Positions 17,003 to 25,815 are shown, numbered from the stretch's first letter. The stretch: DNA of 62,845 bases from Vibrio sinus (GCF_023634645.1 NZ_JAMKMR010000023.1:1-62845), one strand, 5' to 3'. The notes: generated by a model from the sequence alone, not told the origin. Numbers and translations are program-made.

Positions 17003-18082
17003 TTAATCTCGTTGTAACTGATAAATATTGCCGTTGTCGGTACTAAAGTAGATGCTTTGGTCATTTGCGATGACAAGATCTCTAATGCGCTCACCAAAAT
17101 TCTCCAAGATCCTTTCTTCATGATTGGCTTTGTTCTCACTATTGATCGAGACAACGTTGATATGTTGTAGTTTGAGAGCGCCAGCCAGTAATTTCCCTTT
17201 TAATTCGGGGTATTTTTCACCGCGATACAGAATTAAACTGCTCGGTGCTATTGAGGGTATATACACTTTAATCGGCGGCTCTATCCCTTCCATCTCTGTT
17301 GCTGAGCCTACATCGATAGGGCCCCAGTATTCTTGCCCATACGAGACGATTGGCCAGCCGTAATTGGCCCCTTTCTTGATCAAGTTAATCTCATCACCAC
17401 CTCGAGGGCCATGCTCAATCGCCCATAGATTGTTGGTCTTCAAATCAAAAAATATCCCTTGTGGGTTCCTGTGCCCAATGCTCCAAATCTCGTCAGCGAA
17501 CTCAGGTTTTGTTTCAGAAGGGTTGTGAGTGGCCGCTTGACCTTGTGGGGTTAATCTTAGAATCGCACCAGAATGGGTTTGGGTATTTTGACCGTTACTG
17601 CGTTCTCCTCTATCACCAATTGTCATAAATATATATTGCCCAGAAAAGGCCAATCGACTGCCGAAGTGGCGGCCAGTGTCAGACACCGAATTGGTGACAA
17701 GTAAATCTTTCCAATCTTGAAGCTTGTTATCTTTATACATGGCTGTAGCTAGCGTGGTCGCTGCACCGTTTGGCGTATTTTTACTGTAGGTTATATAGAC
17801 TCTATTTTTATCGAACGGTGAAACGGCTATATCCATTAGCCCGCCTTGACCCGCCGCGAAAACATCACTGGGTGCACGAGCCGCTAACGTATGTTGACCA
17901 GTTGCAATATCGAGCAAGCGTATATCACCATTTCGTTCAGTGACTAACATCTTGCTGGGAGAAACGAAAGTGATACCCCAAGGCACAGCAAAGCCTGATG
18001 CGATTTTCTTAGCGAAGTAGTGATCTGCCCACACTGAGTATGACAGCAAGCTTGCGATAACAGCTAGCACCCATTTACACAT
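17003..18082 (-). CDS. PQQ-dependent aldose sugar dehydrogenase-like protein (YliI type)
   Basis: Exported six-bladed beta-propeller of 359 residues with a signal peptide (1-19, ends VWA). Recognisable soluble glucose dehydrogenase/YliI motifs include GLMDIAVSP, HFGSRLAF, MTIGDRGERSNGQNTQTHSG, IWSIGHRNPQGI, EHGPRGGDEINLI and GANYGWP, which include the catalytic His and Ca/PQQ-binding loops. It would oxidise aldose sugars in the periplasm if PQQ is available; no PQQ biosynthesis genes are in the window. It converges on the tRNA cluster terminator. A single transcription unit. Confidence 0.85.
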   Translation of the reverse strand: MCKWVLAVIASLLSYSVWADHYFAKKIASGFAVPWGITFVSPSKMLVTERNGDIRLLDIATGQHTLAARAPSDVFAAGQGGLMDIAVSPFDKNRVYITYSKNTPNGAATTLATAMYKDNKLQDWKDLLVTNSVSDTGRHFGSRLAFSGQYIFMTIGDRGERSNGQNTQTHSGAILRLTPQGQAATHNPSETKPEFADEIWSIGHRNPQGIFFDLKTNNLWAIEHGPRGGDEINLIKKGANYGWPIVSYGQEYWGPIDVGSATEMEGIEPPIKVYIPSIAPSSLILYRGEKYPELKGKLLAGALKLQHINVVSINSENKANHEERILENFGERIRDLVIANDQSIYFSTDNGNIYQLQRD

Positions 18083-18207
18083 GAACCTATCCTTGTTTAC
18101 TTATCTACTCATGTTCATTATGTCTGGTGAAATGGGTTCTCGCTTGGTTTCGTCGTAAATTCTTACACAATGCCACAGTCAGTATCACTGATCTTGCGAT
18201 ATGTCGT

Positions 18208-18723
18208 TTACTTCTCTGATACCTGATTGTTGTTGGTGCTAATGCAAAAGTGTTTGGTTGACCATGCCAATATATAGGTGTAGTAACCATGTCGGCCCAC
18301 ACAATATCCGGCTAATAAACCTGTAAAGGCAATGACAACGGTTTCAAAATATGCAGCATGTGAAATGGCTAAGTGTGCACCTAACGAATAACCTACGGCA
18401 TACTTAAATAAAAAGATGAACACCAAGTACAACACCATTTCTGGCTCTTTTGGAATGCCAATGGTCATACGTTGCCGATTAATTCTGACATCTTTGTTTC
18501 GCACATTGAGATAACCGAAACTCGCACCGACCAAAAATAGAACAACAAATTGGGCCATACTCGCTGCCGCTGACAAGGGTAGAGTCGTAACAGCAAAGTA
18601 TAATACGACAGCTGGTATCAGAAGCAGTTTCCTTATGGTAACCTCTCTTGGCCGTAAGTAGTTGGTTGCAAAGTAGGTGAGTACTGGTACCGCAATGATG
18701 ACTTCGGTAGGAACGTGAATCAT
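18208..18723 (-). CDS. hypothetical polytopic membrane protein
   Basis: 171 residues with about five hydrophobic helices (TEVIIAVPVLTYFATNYL, LLLIPAVVLYFAVTTLPL, AAASMAQFVVLFLVGASFGYL, MVLYLVFIFLFKYAVGYSLG, YFETVVIAFTGLLAGYCVG). The frame could extend to TTG 18741, but ATG 18723 is preferred because aggaaac lies 4-5 nt upstream. I do not recognise the family. It is divergently arranged with the XRE regulator at 18925, with about 200 bp between them, so the regulator may control it. Confidence 0.65.
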   Translation of the reverse strand: MIHVPTEVIIAVPVLTYFATNYLRPREVTIRKLLLIPAVVLYFAVTTLPLSAAASMAQFVVLFLVGASFGYLNVRNKDVRINRQRMTIGIPKEPEMVLYLVFIFLFKYAVGYSLGAHLAISHAAYFETVVIAFTGLLAGYCVGRHGYYTYILAWSTKHFCISTNNNQVSEK

Positions 18724-18924
18724 AATGAGTTTCCTGGTCAATTAATTTGATTGCGACATTACCGATACGCCTTGGATATTGCCATGTCACAAAGGCGGCA
18801 CTAGTCTGACAGTAAGGCGACAGTTGTTAAATATCAATGAGATAGCTGCATGCTCCTTCGTACTTCTATACTTAAAGGCACTCGTGTTTTTATTATTTTT
18901 TAGCTTTCGTTAGTGTAATTTGAG

Positions 18925-19383
18925 ATGAGTAGTAACAAAAAAGAGTTGGAAATTTTAGCTGAAAATGTCAAAAGCCATCGCCTTAAACGAGCTTGGACGC
19001 AAGAACACTTAGCTGAGATATGTGCATTGAACGTTAGAACGATTCAACGAGTGGAAAAACTGGGCCAAGCGAGCTTAGAAACAAAAAAGGCGTTAGCGAG
19101 TGCATTCAATATCCCGGTAGACATATTGTCAAAAAAAGAGCAGTTGGAGTCGCATTCGGAGGTCTCCCCAAATAACAACAAGAAAAGTTTTTTGAAATCC
19201 AGACTCCACAGTTTTGCGAAAAATTTATGTACTTTAATTCTTGCTTCTTTCGGTGTGTACATGGTCAACACGGTATTCTACCCGGGTCAGGATTGGCAAT
19301 ATCATTGGATCGCCGTATGGGGAGTCGCGATTTTGGTGATAGAAGCTCGCGCCTTTATCTTGCATAAGTTTAATTTGCAGTAA
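18925..19383 (+). CDS. membrane-anchored XRE-family transcriptional regulator
   Basis: 152 residues. The N-terminal HTH (about 8-65) is complete: LAENVKSHRLKRAWTQEHLA, NVRTIQRVEKLGQ, LASAFNIP. A polar linker follows, then two hydrophobic helices near 97-115 and 125-145 (LCTLILASFGVYMVNTVF; WIAVWGVAILVIEARAFI). This is a DNA-binding head on a 2TM anchor, seen in other XRE-2TM proteins. It lies just upstream of the toxin-like gene and divergently from a membrane protein. It might regulate either; this is inferred from position. Confidence 0.75.
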   Translation: MSSNKKELEILAENVKSHRLKRAWTQEHLAEICALNVRTIQRVEKLGQASLETKKALASAFNIPVDILSKKEQLESHSEVSPNNNKKSFLKSRLHSFAKNLCTLILASFGVYMVNTVFYPGQDWQYHWIAVWGVAILVIEARAFILHKFNLQ

Positions 19384-19596
19384 AAAAGCCTGCTCTATAT
19401 AGACCAGTTTAGCCATCACTTTTTATCATGTAAAAAATAAAAACTGCTTATGATATAAATAAAAGTAATGCGCATAAATCCGTGAATCAGATTCACACTT
19501 TGAAAACTTAGTGAGCTAAGGGCCATCCAAAACAAACTTTAAATCAGCTAATTAGATACAATCCACTCTGTTTTCTTTCGTGGGCGGAGATCTAGA

Positions 19597-22131
19597 GTGG
19601 GTTACAAGAGTGTACGATTAGCCGAATTAATGGCGGATGAGTTCGGTCAAGTGGAAGGTGATTTCGATAGGTTAGATGAGCGTTCTTTGAGCTCTGCCAT
19701 TCCACAAGGCATGAGTTTTCAACACTTCATGGAAAAACTAAAAAGTGGCGAACTGGCTTTACTGACCGATACCCCCTCTAGCCCTGTCATGAATCGTGAT
19801 GCGATGAGTCAATCATGGAACTTGTCGATTGAAGGGCAAGAAGCCCTCTCACCAGAAGCGAAACGTGCATTTCTTGCCAGAAGTCAGATGTTTGGCACTG
19901 CTAGTGGAAGCTCTATAAATCATAGCGCGGCTTATGCGCCGAAACTCGAAGAAGCCTACACCCCAGAGCCAGTAAAGCCTGATACCTCCGATAGCCCACC
20001 TAAGCTTAAATACGAATATTGCTTCGAAATTGCTTGCTCTGATGAGACGTTTAAAAGAAGAGTTGGGTGTTCATTTCAGATCGCCAAGACGAAACAGGAA
20101 GCGCTAGTAGAACGTTGGCAGACAGCACCGACAGACCATGGAACAAAGTACACCGCGCAGTTGGCATTCAATGAGCCTAAAAAGCTAGTTGCAAGAGTTG
20201 CTTCCAGCGCTATGGGGATTAGTGTTCCCGAAAGTGTTCAAGTCAACCCAATTGGGTCCGGTGTTATCCGCGAAGCCTTTATTCCTGTCGTTCCTTCAGT
20301 TCAATTAGGTGAACGGTTAGGCCTACCTACTGAGGGTTACTATTACCATTTTTACAGTGGAAGGTTAATTCAAGAGTACAAGCTATTAGGCAACAAAAAG
20401 TGGGCTTTCTATGCCACACGTTCTACCCATGAACAGCTCGACGATGAACAAGGTTACAACACTTGCCAAAGCGCCATTTTGCTCTTTTGGAAGTTGGGCG
20501 GTAAGGAAATTGTAGATCAAAACTTAGTATACCTTGAGAAGCAAATCACCCGAGAGGAGTTAGATAATTTAAGTGAGGAATGGCTATCAGAAAATGGTGT
20601 TCAACTCGATATCCATGCGTTACTTAACGCCCCTAAACAGCCAGTCTTGGAACGATCACAAGTTCAGCAAACCCAAAATGTTGAAGAAAAAAGCAAGCCT
20701 GAAACACATACCGTTAAGATAGATCCGAAAACTAGCCAACGCGAAACTTGGAGCGCAATCGCAGAGCTTCATAACTTATCAGCGAAACAATTGTTGGAAT
20801 ATAACCCGCATTACAATGACGATCCGATGTCACTAAAAGTAAATGATATTTTGGCAATACAAAAGCCTGTTGAACATAACACAATAGAGCGAGTTGAACG
20901 TGACTTCCCGCCCATAGAGCCTGAAACCTATAATCATGCCGCGAACTCTCACTATACGTATACAGGTGATTTTCAAGGAACATCCATCACACCCATCAAC
21001 AGCCAAGGAATGCTAACCAATGACTTAACCGTGGTTAACTTGGCCTCAATTTCTCCCCAAGATGTTGACGATGTGTATCTTGTATTCGCTGATAAAGAAA
21101 TGAGCATAGAAGATTTTGCACAAGAAACCTATTTGTCGACAGACAAAATAATCGTCGAGCATGTTTTATCGTCGAACCCTCACCTTAAACGTAGTTTTAG
21201 CCAGATCATTGAAGGTATGCCACTTGTTGTCTCTCCTTGGGTTGAAAAGCACCCGGAAGAAGAGTCTGCCGTGAGACAAGCCAATGAACTTATGGACGAG
21301 TTTCTAAAACTCTCCAGTGAAGAGAAAAAATGGTTTGCTAAACACCATGAGACGGCAACCAATGCTTTGCTTATGTCGGCCACATCAGGACTGGATATCT
21401 ATCAAGGCACTGCAACTTCAAATGAGTTGAGTGAGTTCAACCTCAATCATGTTATTGCCGGTGCGGGTGCTGTGGTGGCAGGAGCGCAAGTTCAAGGGGA
21501 TAAAATAAGCAAGCGAATGAAATCATTTGCTGAATACTCACGCTACATTGCAGAGAAGACCAAAGGTTTGTCTGGGCAGGCTCTTTATTCGAACCCCGAT
21601 TACAAAGCATGGAGAAAAGAATCGAGAGCGTTTCAAAGCGAGATGAAGTCAATCCTTTCTGAGGTTGGAAAACCCGGTTACATCAAGAACATTCAAGCAA
21701 AACGCATCAACAACTATCTCAATGTTGGCAAGCGTCAGTTATATCGTGCTAAAGACTTCTCTAAAGCTGTATCGGGCATTGAGATGACTGCACTATATAA
21801 GCAGGCTATGTCGTTTAGTAAAATGACCACGACAACAAGCTGGTTGGTTGTCGGTGTTGGCTTATATGGAAATGCGAAAGATATTTATCAAACTTGTGAT
21901 ATGAACGGAGTAATAAGTGAAGCATGTGGTCGCTCAACAACTAGGAATGTCATCTCTGGTGGAATAAATGCGGCGGCTGGATATGCTATAGGCTACGGTT
22001 TGAGCCTGATACCAGTCACTGGAGGCTTATCCATTGTTTTGGTTGGTGCTGGAGCATTTTTGTGGGGAATGCAAGGAAGCGAAATGTCTAATCAAATTGG
22101 TTCTACTATAGAGGAGCTATTCTTTGATTGA
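19597..22131 (+). CDS. LysM-containing toxin, probable T6SS membrane-disrupting effector (Tme-like)
   Basis: 844 residues, no signal peptide. GTG 19597 is chosen as start because GGAG sits 7 nt upstream. Residues 1-100 are a soluble N-terminal segment of unknown type; 145-335 form an unrecognised mixed alpha/beta region; 370-420 are a LysM module (WSAIAELHNLSAKQLLEYNP) and 495-550 a degenerate second one (SIEDFAQETYLSTDKI). The C-terminus from 747 is hydrophobic and glycine/alanine-rich (SWLVVGVGLYGNAKDIY; INAAAGYAIGYGLSLIPVTG; LSIVLVGAGAFLWGM), as in pore-forming Tme-type effectors. The stop overlaps the first of three membrane-protein paralogues, as for toxin-immunity pairs. Delivery by T6SS is inferred; no vgrG, hcp or PAAR gene is in the window. 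Confidence 0.65.
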   Translation: MGYKSVRLAELMADEFGQVEGDFDRLDERSLSSAIPQGMSFQHFMEKLKSGELALLTDTPSSPVMNRDAMSQSWNLSIEGQEALSPEAKRAFLARSQMFGTASGSSINHSAAYAPKLEEAYTPEPVKPDTSDSPPKLKYEYCFEIACSDETFKRRVGCSFQIAKTKQEALVERWQTAPTDHGTKYTAQLAFNEPKKLVARVASSAMGISVPESVQVNPIGSGVIREAFIPVVPSVQLGERLGLPTEGYYYHFYSGRLIQEYKLLGNKKWAFYATRSTHEQLDDEQGYNTCQSAILLFWKLGGKEIVDQNLVYLEKQITREELDNLSEEWLSENGVQLDIHALLNAPKQPVLERSQVQQTQNVEEKSKPETHTVKIDPKTSQRETWSAIAELHNLSAKQLLEYNPHYNDDPMSLKVNDILAIQKPVEHNTIERVERDFPPIEPETYNHAANSHYTYTGDFQGTSITPINSQGMLTNDLTVVNLASISPQDVDDVYLVFADKEMSIEDFAQETYLSTDKIIVEHVLSSNPHLKRSFSQIIEGMPLVVSPWVEKHPEEESAVRQANELMDEFLKLSSEEKKWFAKHHETATNALLMSATSGLDIYQGTATSNELSEFNLNHVIAGAGAVVAGAQVQGDKISKRMKSFAEYSRYIAEKTKGLSGQALYSNPDYKAWRKESRAFQSEMKSILSEVGKPGYIKNIQAKRINNYLNVGKRQLYRAKDFSKAVSGIEMTALYKQAMSFSKMTTTTSWLVVGVGLYGNAKDIYQTCDMNGVISEACGRSTTRNVISGGINAAAGYAIGYGLSLIPVTGGLSIVLVGAGAFLWGMQGSEMSNQIGSTIEELFFD

Positions 22132-22537
22132 TGTAGTTACTAAATATGCTGCGCTTACTGCCGGAATTTGCGTAATTCCGTTTTTTATAACAAATGCTTA
22201 CTTAACTATTAAGCTAAGACCAAGAAAATATGAATTAATGCAATTAATTCATCAAAGTGCTCCTAAGAAGTTTAAGAGTAGGGCTTTATTGCTTATGGAA
22301 GCACATATGTCTTGGGTTGCTGGTAGTGCTTGTAGCTATATATGGTTTGTGTACCCAATGTTGCGATACGCATGGGGTATCCCCGCAGCAGACATATCGA
22401 AGTGGCAAACAGCTATTAAAAATGCAATTGGTTCAAGTTATACCCTCTACTGGCTATCCACAATGTTGCTCAATTTAATTTTTGCTTCTCTGGCCGTGTT
22501 TATCGTTAACGAATACGTTATTGGTAAGCTTGTATGA
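22124..22537 (+). CDS. candidate immunity protein 1, small membrane protein
   Basis: 137 residues, about three membrane helices (near 8-28, 55-75, 105-130). It begins with TTG 22124 inside the toxin gene (8 nt overlap), with GAGGAG 7 nt upstream, so translation is probably coupled. It shares a clear signature with the next two genes: SAPKKFKSRALLLMEAHMSW, then Y-x-MLRYAW-x-IP and DISKW. The three are tandem paralogues at about 35-50% identity by eye. Overlap with a membrane-acting toxin makes immunity the natural reading. Confidence 0.65.
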   Translation: MIDVVTKYAALTAGICVIPFFITNAYLTIKLRPRKYELMQLIHQSAPKKFKSRALLLMEAHMSWVAGSACSYIWFVYPMLRYAWGIPAADISKWQTAIKNAIGSSYTLYWLSTMLLNLIFASLAVFIVNEYVIGKLV

Positions 22538-22558
22538 TTCTGAAAGCTAACTGCATCT

Positions 22559-22963
22559 GTGAGTGAAGTGACTGAAGCGGCTTTATGTATATTTTTACCA
22601 ACGATTTTTCCATGGCTCGTTCTGCTCATTTATTTATCGATAAAGCTTAGGTCGAAGAAATATACACTTATAGATAACATTTCAGATTGCGCCCCGACTC
22701 GATTTCGTGAGCGCTCAAAAATGATGATGGAAAGTAATCTCTCCTGGCTTGCGGCAAGCTGTTTCGCCTTCGAATGGCTTGGGTATGCCATGCTCAGGTA
22801 CGCTTGGAAAGTTCCTCATTCAGATATATGCCTCTGGAAAATGAACATCAAATCTCTTTTGGGTAAAGACTTTCCGCTGTACTTCATCATGGCATGTTTA
22901 ATGAACGTATCTCTAACAAGCCTGTCAATCGTGCTAGTAAGCCTACCTTTTACCGGAAAGTGA
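22559..22963 (+). CDS. candidate immunity protein 2, paralogue
   Basis: 134 residues from GTG 22559, 21 nt after paralogue 1. Hydrophobic helix near 8-28 (LCIFLPTIFPWLVLLIYLSI), then the family core CAPTRFRERSKMMMESNLSW, GYAMLRYAWKVPHSDICLW and a C-terminal helix. The most divergent of the three in the C-terminal third. Its ribosome-binding site is weak, suggesting dependence on upstream translation. Divergent tandem immunity copies are known to protect against different versions of one toxin; that role here is inferred. Confidence 0.6.
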   Translation: MSEVTEAALCIFLPTIFPWLVLLIYLSIKLRSKKYTLIDNISDCAPTRFRERSKMMMESNLSWLAASCFAFEWLGYAMLRYAWKVPHSDICLWKMNIKSLLGKDFPLYFIMACLMNVSLTSLSIVLVSLPFTGK

Positions 22964-22993
22964 AATGAAGTGCAAAAGCGGAGGACCTTTTTC

Positions 22994-23395
22994 TTGATTG
23001 AAATGCTCATTAAGTTTGGGTTTGTTTTGTTCTTGCCTAGTGTTTTTCCTTGGATGGTTATATGTGTGTATCTATCGGTAAAGTACAGACGGCAGAAGTG
23101 CCAAATGATAACCGCCATATCGGAAAGTGCCCCTGATAAATTCCAAGAGAGGGCTAGGCTGCTTATGGAAAGTAATGCATCATGGGTGTTCGCTAGCTCT
23201 GCAAGCCATATATGGTATGGATACCTTATGTTACGGTTTGGTTGGCGAATACCTAAACATGAAATCCAACAGTGGCATATCAGCATAAAATCAATTTATG
23301 GCTCAGATTATCGTATATACCGACTTTCAACTATTTTAGCAAACGCATGGTTTACGGGGCTGGTAGCTTTGATATCTATCGCTTTTCAAGACTAG
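22994..23395 (+). CDS. candidate immunity protein 3, paralogue
   Basis: The frame is open from GTG 22970, but TTG 22994 is preferred: GGAGG lies just upstream and the opening LIEMLIKFGF then aligns with LIDVVTKYAA of paralogue 1. This gives 133 residues. Core motifs: SESAPDKFQERARLLMESNA, YLMLRFGWRIPKHEIQQW, YRIYRLSTILANAW. Three helices as in its siblings. It ends the toxin-linked array, about 115 bp before the SUKH pair. Confidence 0.6.
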   Translation: MIEMLIKFGFVLFLPSVFPWMVICVYLSVKYRRQKCQMITAISESAPDKFQERARLLMESNASWVFASSASHIWYGYLMLRFGWRIPKHEIQQWHISIKSIYGSDYRIYRLSTILANAWFTGLVALISIAFQD

Positions 23396-23511
23396 TGCTG
23401 TGATAAAGCGTTCTTTAATGGCCTGCAAAACATTAAACATTTGGTGTGTGTCCGAATAATTTGTACCATCGCACGGTGCGCATTGTATGATGTTTTAAAA
23501 AGGGTATAAGA

Positions 23512-24105
23512 ATGAAAGCTATGTTTGATAAGTTAGCTAAACTGGGTATCGAGACTTTGAACCAAGATGTTATCGACACCAACGAACGTGTACCAGTTTT
23601 CATTGAAGATTTGGCTTTACCAGACGACTACTTGAGCTATTTGAAAACTTATCCTCGAACTAGCTGGTTTAAAAAAGAAATAAAGTTTGTGGGAGAGCAA
23701 CATTCACCAACTTCAGGGAATGGAGAAGAAATACTAGAGTTGTTATTCGCCTCAAATAATGGTTCCAGTTACGATATTATCGAATTGAGAGAGTGCTATG
23801 CTGAGCAAGTACCTTCTAATTACCTTATTATTGGTGAAGTTACTGGTGGCAACTTTATCTGTATGAAATTAGGTGAAATTACAGAAATAGCTGTATGGGA
23901 TAAAACCATCCCCGATAGCTTTAGTAACTCCCTGTTTAAGGTATCTGGCTCATTTACTGAATTTATTGATGTGTTAGTAGAAGTTAACAACCAAGGTTGT
24001 GAAGAACAAGATAATAGAAAACTGATTAGTTTTAATACCTCACCAGAACTTGATGCGCTAGCTGAAGCATTTAAAAAAAAGCATAATATTAATCAGTCGT
24101 CGTAG
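23512..24105 (+). CDS. SMI1/KNR4 (SUKH) family protein 1, likely immunity protein
   Basis: 197 residues, soluble and acidic. The SUKH core starts with LPDDYLSYLKTYPRTSWF and runs through IIELRECYAEQVPSNYLIIGEVTGG, ending with FTEFIDVL near 160. The C-terminal tail (ISFNTSPELDALAEAFKKKH) is shared with the next gene. SUKH proteins are typical immunity proteins of polymorphic toxin systems. No SUKH-partner toxin is adjacent, so the pair looks like orphan immunity linked to the toxin locus. The gene is preceded at about 23449 by the short motif tgtccgaataatt, which recurs after the pair. Confidence 0.8.
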   Translation: MKAMFDKLAKLGIETLNQDVIDTNERVPVFIEDLALPDDYLSYLKTYPRTSWFKKEIKFVGEQHSPTSGNGEEILELLFASNNGSSYDIIELRECYAEQVPSNYLIIGEVTGGNFICMKLGEITEIAVWDKTIPDSFSNSLFKVSGSFTEFIDVLVEVNNQGCEEQDNRKLISFNTSPELDALAEAFKKKHNINQSS

Positions 24106-24119
24106 AGGTTTGTAATTTA

Positions 24120-24695
24120 ATGAGTAGTCTTAACAAACTTGAAAATCTGGGTATATTTCACCGAAATATAAATAGGTCAAATCAAAAACACCAAACGTTG
24201 ACACGATTGCAAGGTCTACCTTTACCTAAAGCTTATGCAGAGTTTCTAGCTCGCTACCCTGACACCTGCTTTTTCGATAAAGAAATAGGTTTTGTCGGTG
24301 AAGAACATACCCCTTTTTCATCAAGTGGTCTTGAGCATTTAGATGTCTTGTACTCGTCTAGTGATGATACATATAGCGATATTATTGATGTTAGAGCCCT
24401 CTACTTAGATGAAATCCCGTCATATTATCTCGTGATAGGAGAGGTCACAGGTGGAAATTTAATATGTCTCAACCTTAAAACAGGTGAGGTCACTATCTGG
24501 GATAAAACGGTACCAGATTTATTTTCTAACAGTATTTTTAAAGTAGCTGACTCTTTTAGTGAATTTCTTGAGCTTTTAAAAGAAGTTGTAGAAGGTGATG
24601 AGCTTGAATCAAAAACAAAAGTCGTTAGTTTTAATCCTTCAGAAGAACTTGACGCTATGATGGGAGATTACAAAAAGAAACATAACCTAGAATAA
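24120..24695 (+). CDS. SMI1/KNR4 (SUKH) family protein 2, likely immunity protein
   Basis: 191 residues, starting 14 nt after the stop of SUKH 1, with agagg upstream. Clear paralogue: LPKAYAEFLARYPDTCFFDK, EIGFVGEEHTPF, IPSYYLVIGEVTGGNLICL, WDKTVPDLFSNSIFKVADSF, and the same tail SFNPSEELDAMMGDYKKKHN. Divergence is highest in the middle loop. Same inferred role: immunity against variants of a toxin delivered by competitors. Co-transcribed with SUKH 1. Confidence 0.8.
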   Translation: MSSLNKLENLGIFHRNINRSNQKHQTLTRLQGLPLPKAYAEFLARYPDTCFFDKEIGFVGEEHTPFSSSGLEHLDVLYSSSDDTYSDIIDVRALYLDEIPSYYLVIGEVTGGNLICLNLKTGEVTIWDKTVPDLFSNSIFKVADSFSEFLELLKEVVEGDELESKTKVVSFNPSEELDAMMGDYKKKHNLE

Positions 24696-24828
24696 AATTA
24701 AGAGGACATACACCAAAGGGATTGCATATGTCATGTTTGTCCGAATAATTCCGTTACTTTTAGAACACCCATCAGGAGTGTAAACTCATGTACCTAAGTG
24801 TTACGTGAGTCGATGGTTTAGAGGTACG

Positions 24829-25302
24829 ATGGTAGAAATTGAGAAGTTAGTAGATTCACATGTTGAAGCTGTTAAAAATATTAGGTTGGCCGATGAACAA
24901 GTGAAGTTTGCAGGCACTCCTGAGGAGTTTTTGCGAGATGGCAGTGACGTAGTACATTTGCATGTTATTAAATCGAATGGCACGGTCGTAGGATTCTTTA
25001 AGCTGGATTTAGCTTACTCTTCAAGTTATAGCTTTTGCCCAGAAGGTAGTATCGGTTTAAGAGCATTTGCTCTTGATATAAACCAACAAGGCAAAGGAAT
25101 TGGTACAGAAGCCGTAAAAACACTCTTTTCTTACCTGAAAACGAACTATCCCATTTATGACTCAGTATACCTCACCGTTAACTGTAGAAACCCTAAAGCG
25201 ATTGCTTGCTATCAAAAGGGCGGGTTTGAAGATACGCAAGACACGTATCTTGGCGGCGATGTGGGGCCACAGAGCATCATGCGTGGAAAAATAGCTGTAT
25301 AA
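24829..25302 (+). CDS. GNAT family N-acetyltransferase
   Basis: 157 residues from ATG 24829; the frame extends to GTG 24805, but agagg lies 5 nt before the ATG. The GNAT fold is complete: VVGFFKLDLAY (strands 2-4), the acetyl-CoA loop QQGKGIGTEAVKTL, and the C-terminal CRNPKAIACYQKGGFEDTQ. This layout is the RimJ/RimL-like branch. Substrate unknown. It follows the SUKH pair by 130 bp and converges on another GNAT gene. Confidence 0.82.
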   Translation: MVEIEKLVDSHVEAVKNIRLADEQVKFAGTPEEFLRDGSDVVHLHVIKSNGTVVGFFKLDLAYSSSYSFCPEGSIGLRAFALDINQQGKGIGTEAVKTLFSYLKTNYPIYDSVYLTVNCRNPKAIACYQKGGFEDTQDTYLGGDVGPQSIMRGKIAV

Positions 25303-25332
25303 GTTTAAAGGGATATCGAAAGCACCAGTCAC

Positions 25333-25815
25333 TTATATGTCTTTAATCATCCAGACATCACATTTGTTGTGAATCGTCCCTTCAATGGGCTTTTCTAAGT
25401 GGGTAAAGCCAAGCGATTCGTACATTGCGATTGCACCCTCCATGTTTGAAAGTGTATCGAGATAGCATTGCTTGTATCCTTTCGATGTTGCATATTCTAG
25501 GCAACGTAATGTAAGGGCTTTTCCGGCTCCGAGGCCTCGAGCATCCGGTAAGAGAAACAGCTTTTTAAGCTCACAAATTTTTTGCTTAGAATTAAAAGGC
25601 GCGATTCCACAGCCACCCACGACAACGCCGTCACGTAATACCAGAATATACAAACTGTCTTTATCGTCTGTGTAGTGTTGGCTCATTTCAAGCACTTCAG
25701 GATCACCAGGTCCAAAGCCTTCTCCAACAGCCCCAAATTCTTCGCCTACTTTTTGGATGATTTGGCGAATGTCTTGGTCATACTCAGCGGTAATGTTTTT
25801 GTACTCGATTTTCAT
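25333..25815 (-). CDS. GNAT family N-acetyltransferase
   Basis: 160 residues. The pyrophosphate-binding loop is LLPDARGLGAGKALTLRCLE, preceded by CELKKLFL and followed by YKQCYLDTLSNMEGAIAMYE and SLGFTHLEKPI, the MarR-fused/YiiD-type GNAT pattern. ATG start with a long AT-rich upstream region. It lies between the accessory segment and pheS, and probably belongs to the conserved side. Substrate unknown; unrelated in detail to the neighbouring GNAT. Confidence 0.83.
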   Translation of the reverse strand: MKIEYKNITAEYDQDIRQIIQKVGEEFGAVGEGFGPGDPEVLEMSQHYTDDKDSLYILVLRDGVVVGGCGIAPFNSKQKICELKKLFLLPDARGLGAGKALTLRCLEYATSKGYKQCYLDTLSNMEGAIAMYESLGFTHLEKPIEGTIHNKCDVWMIKDI

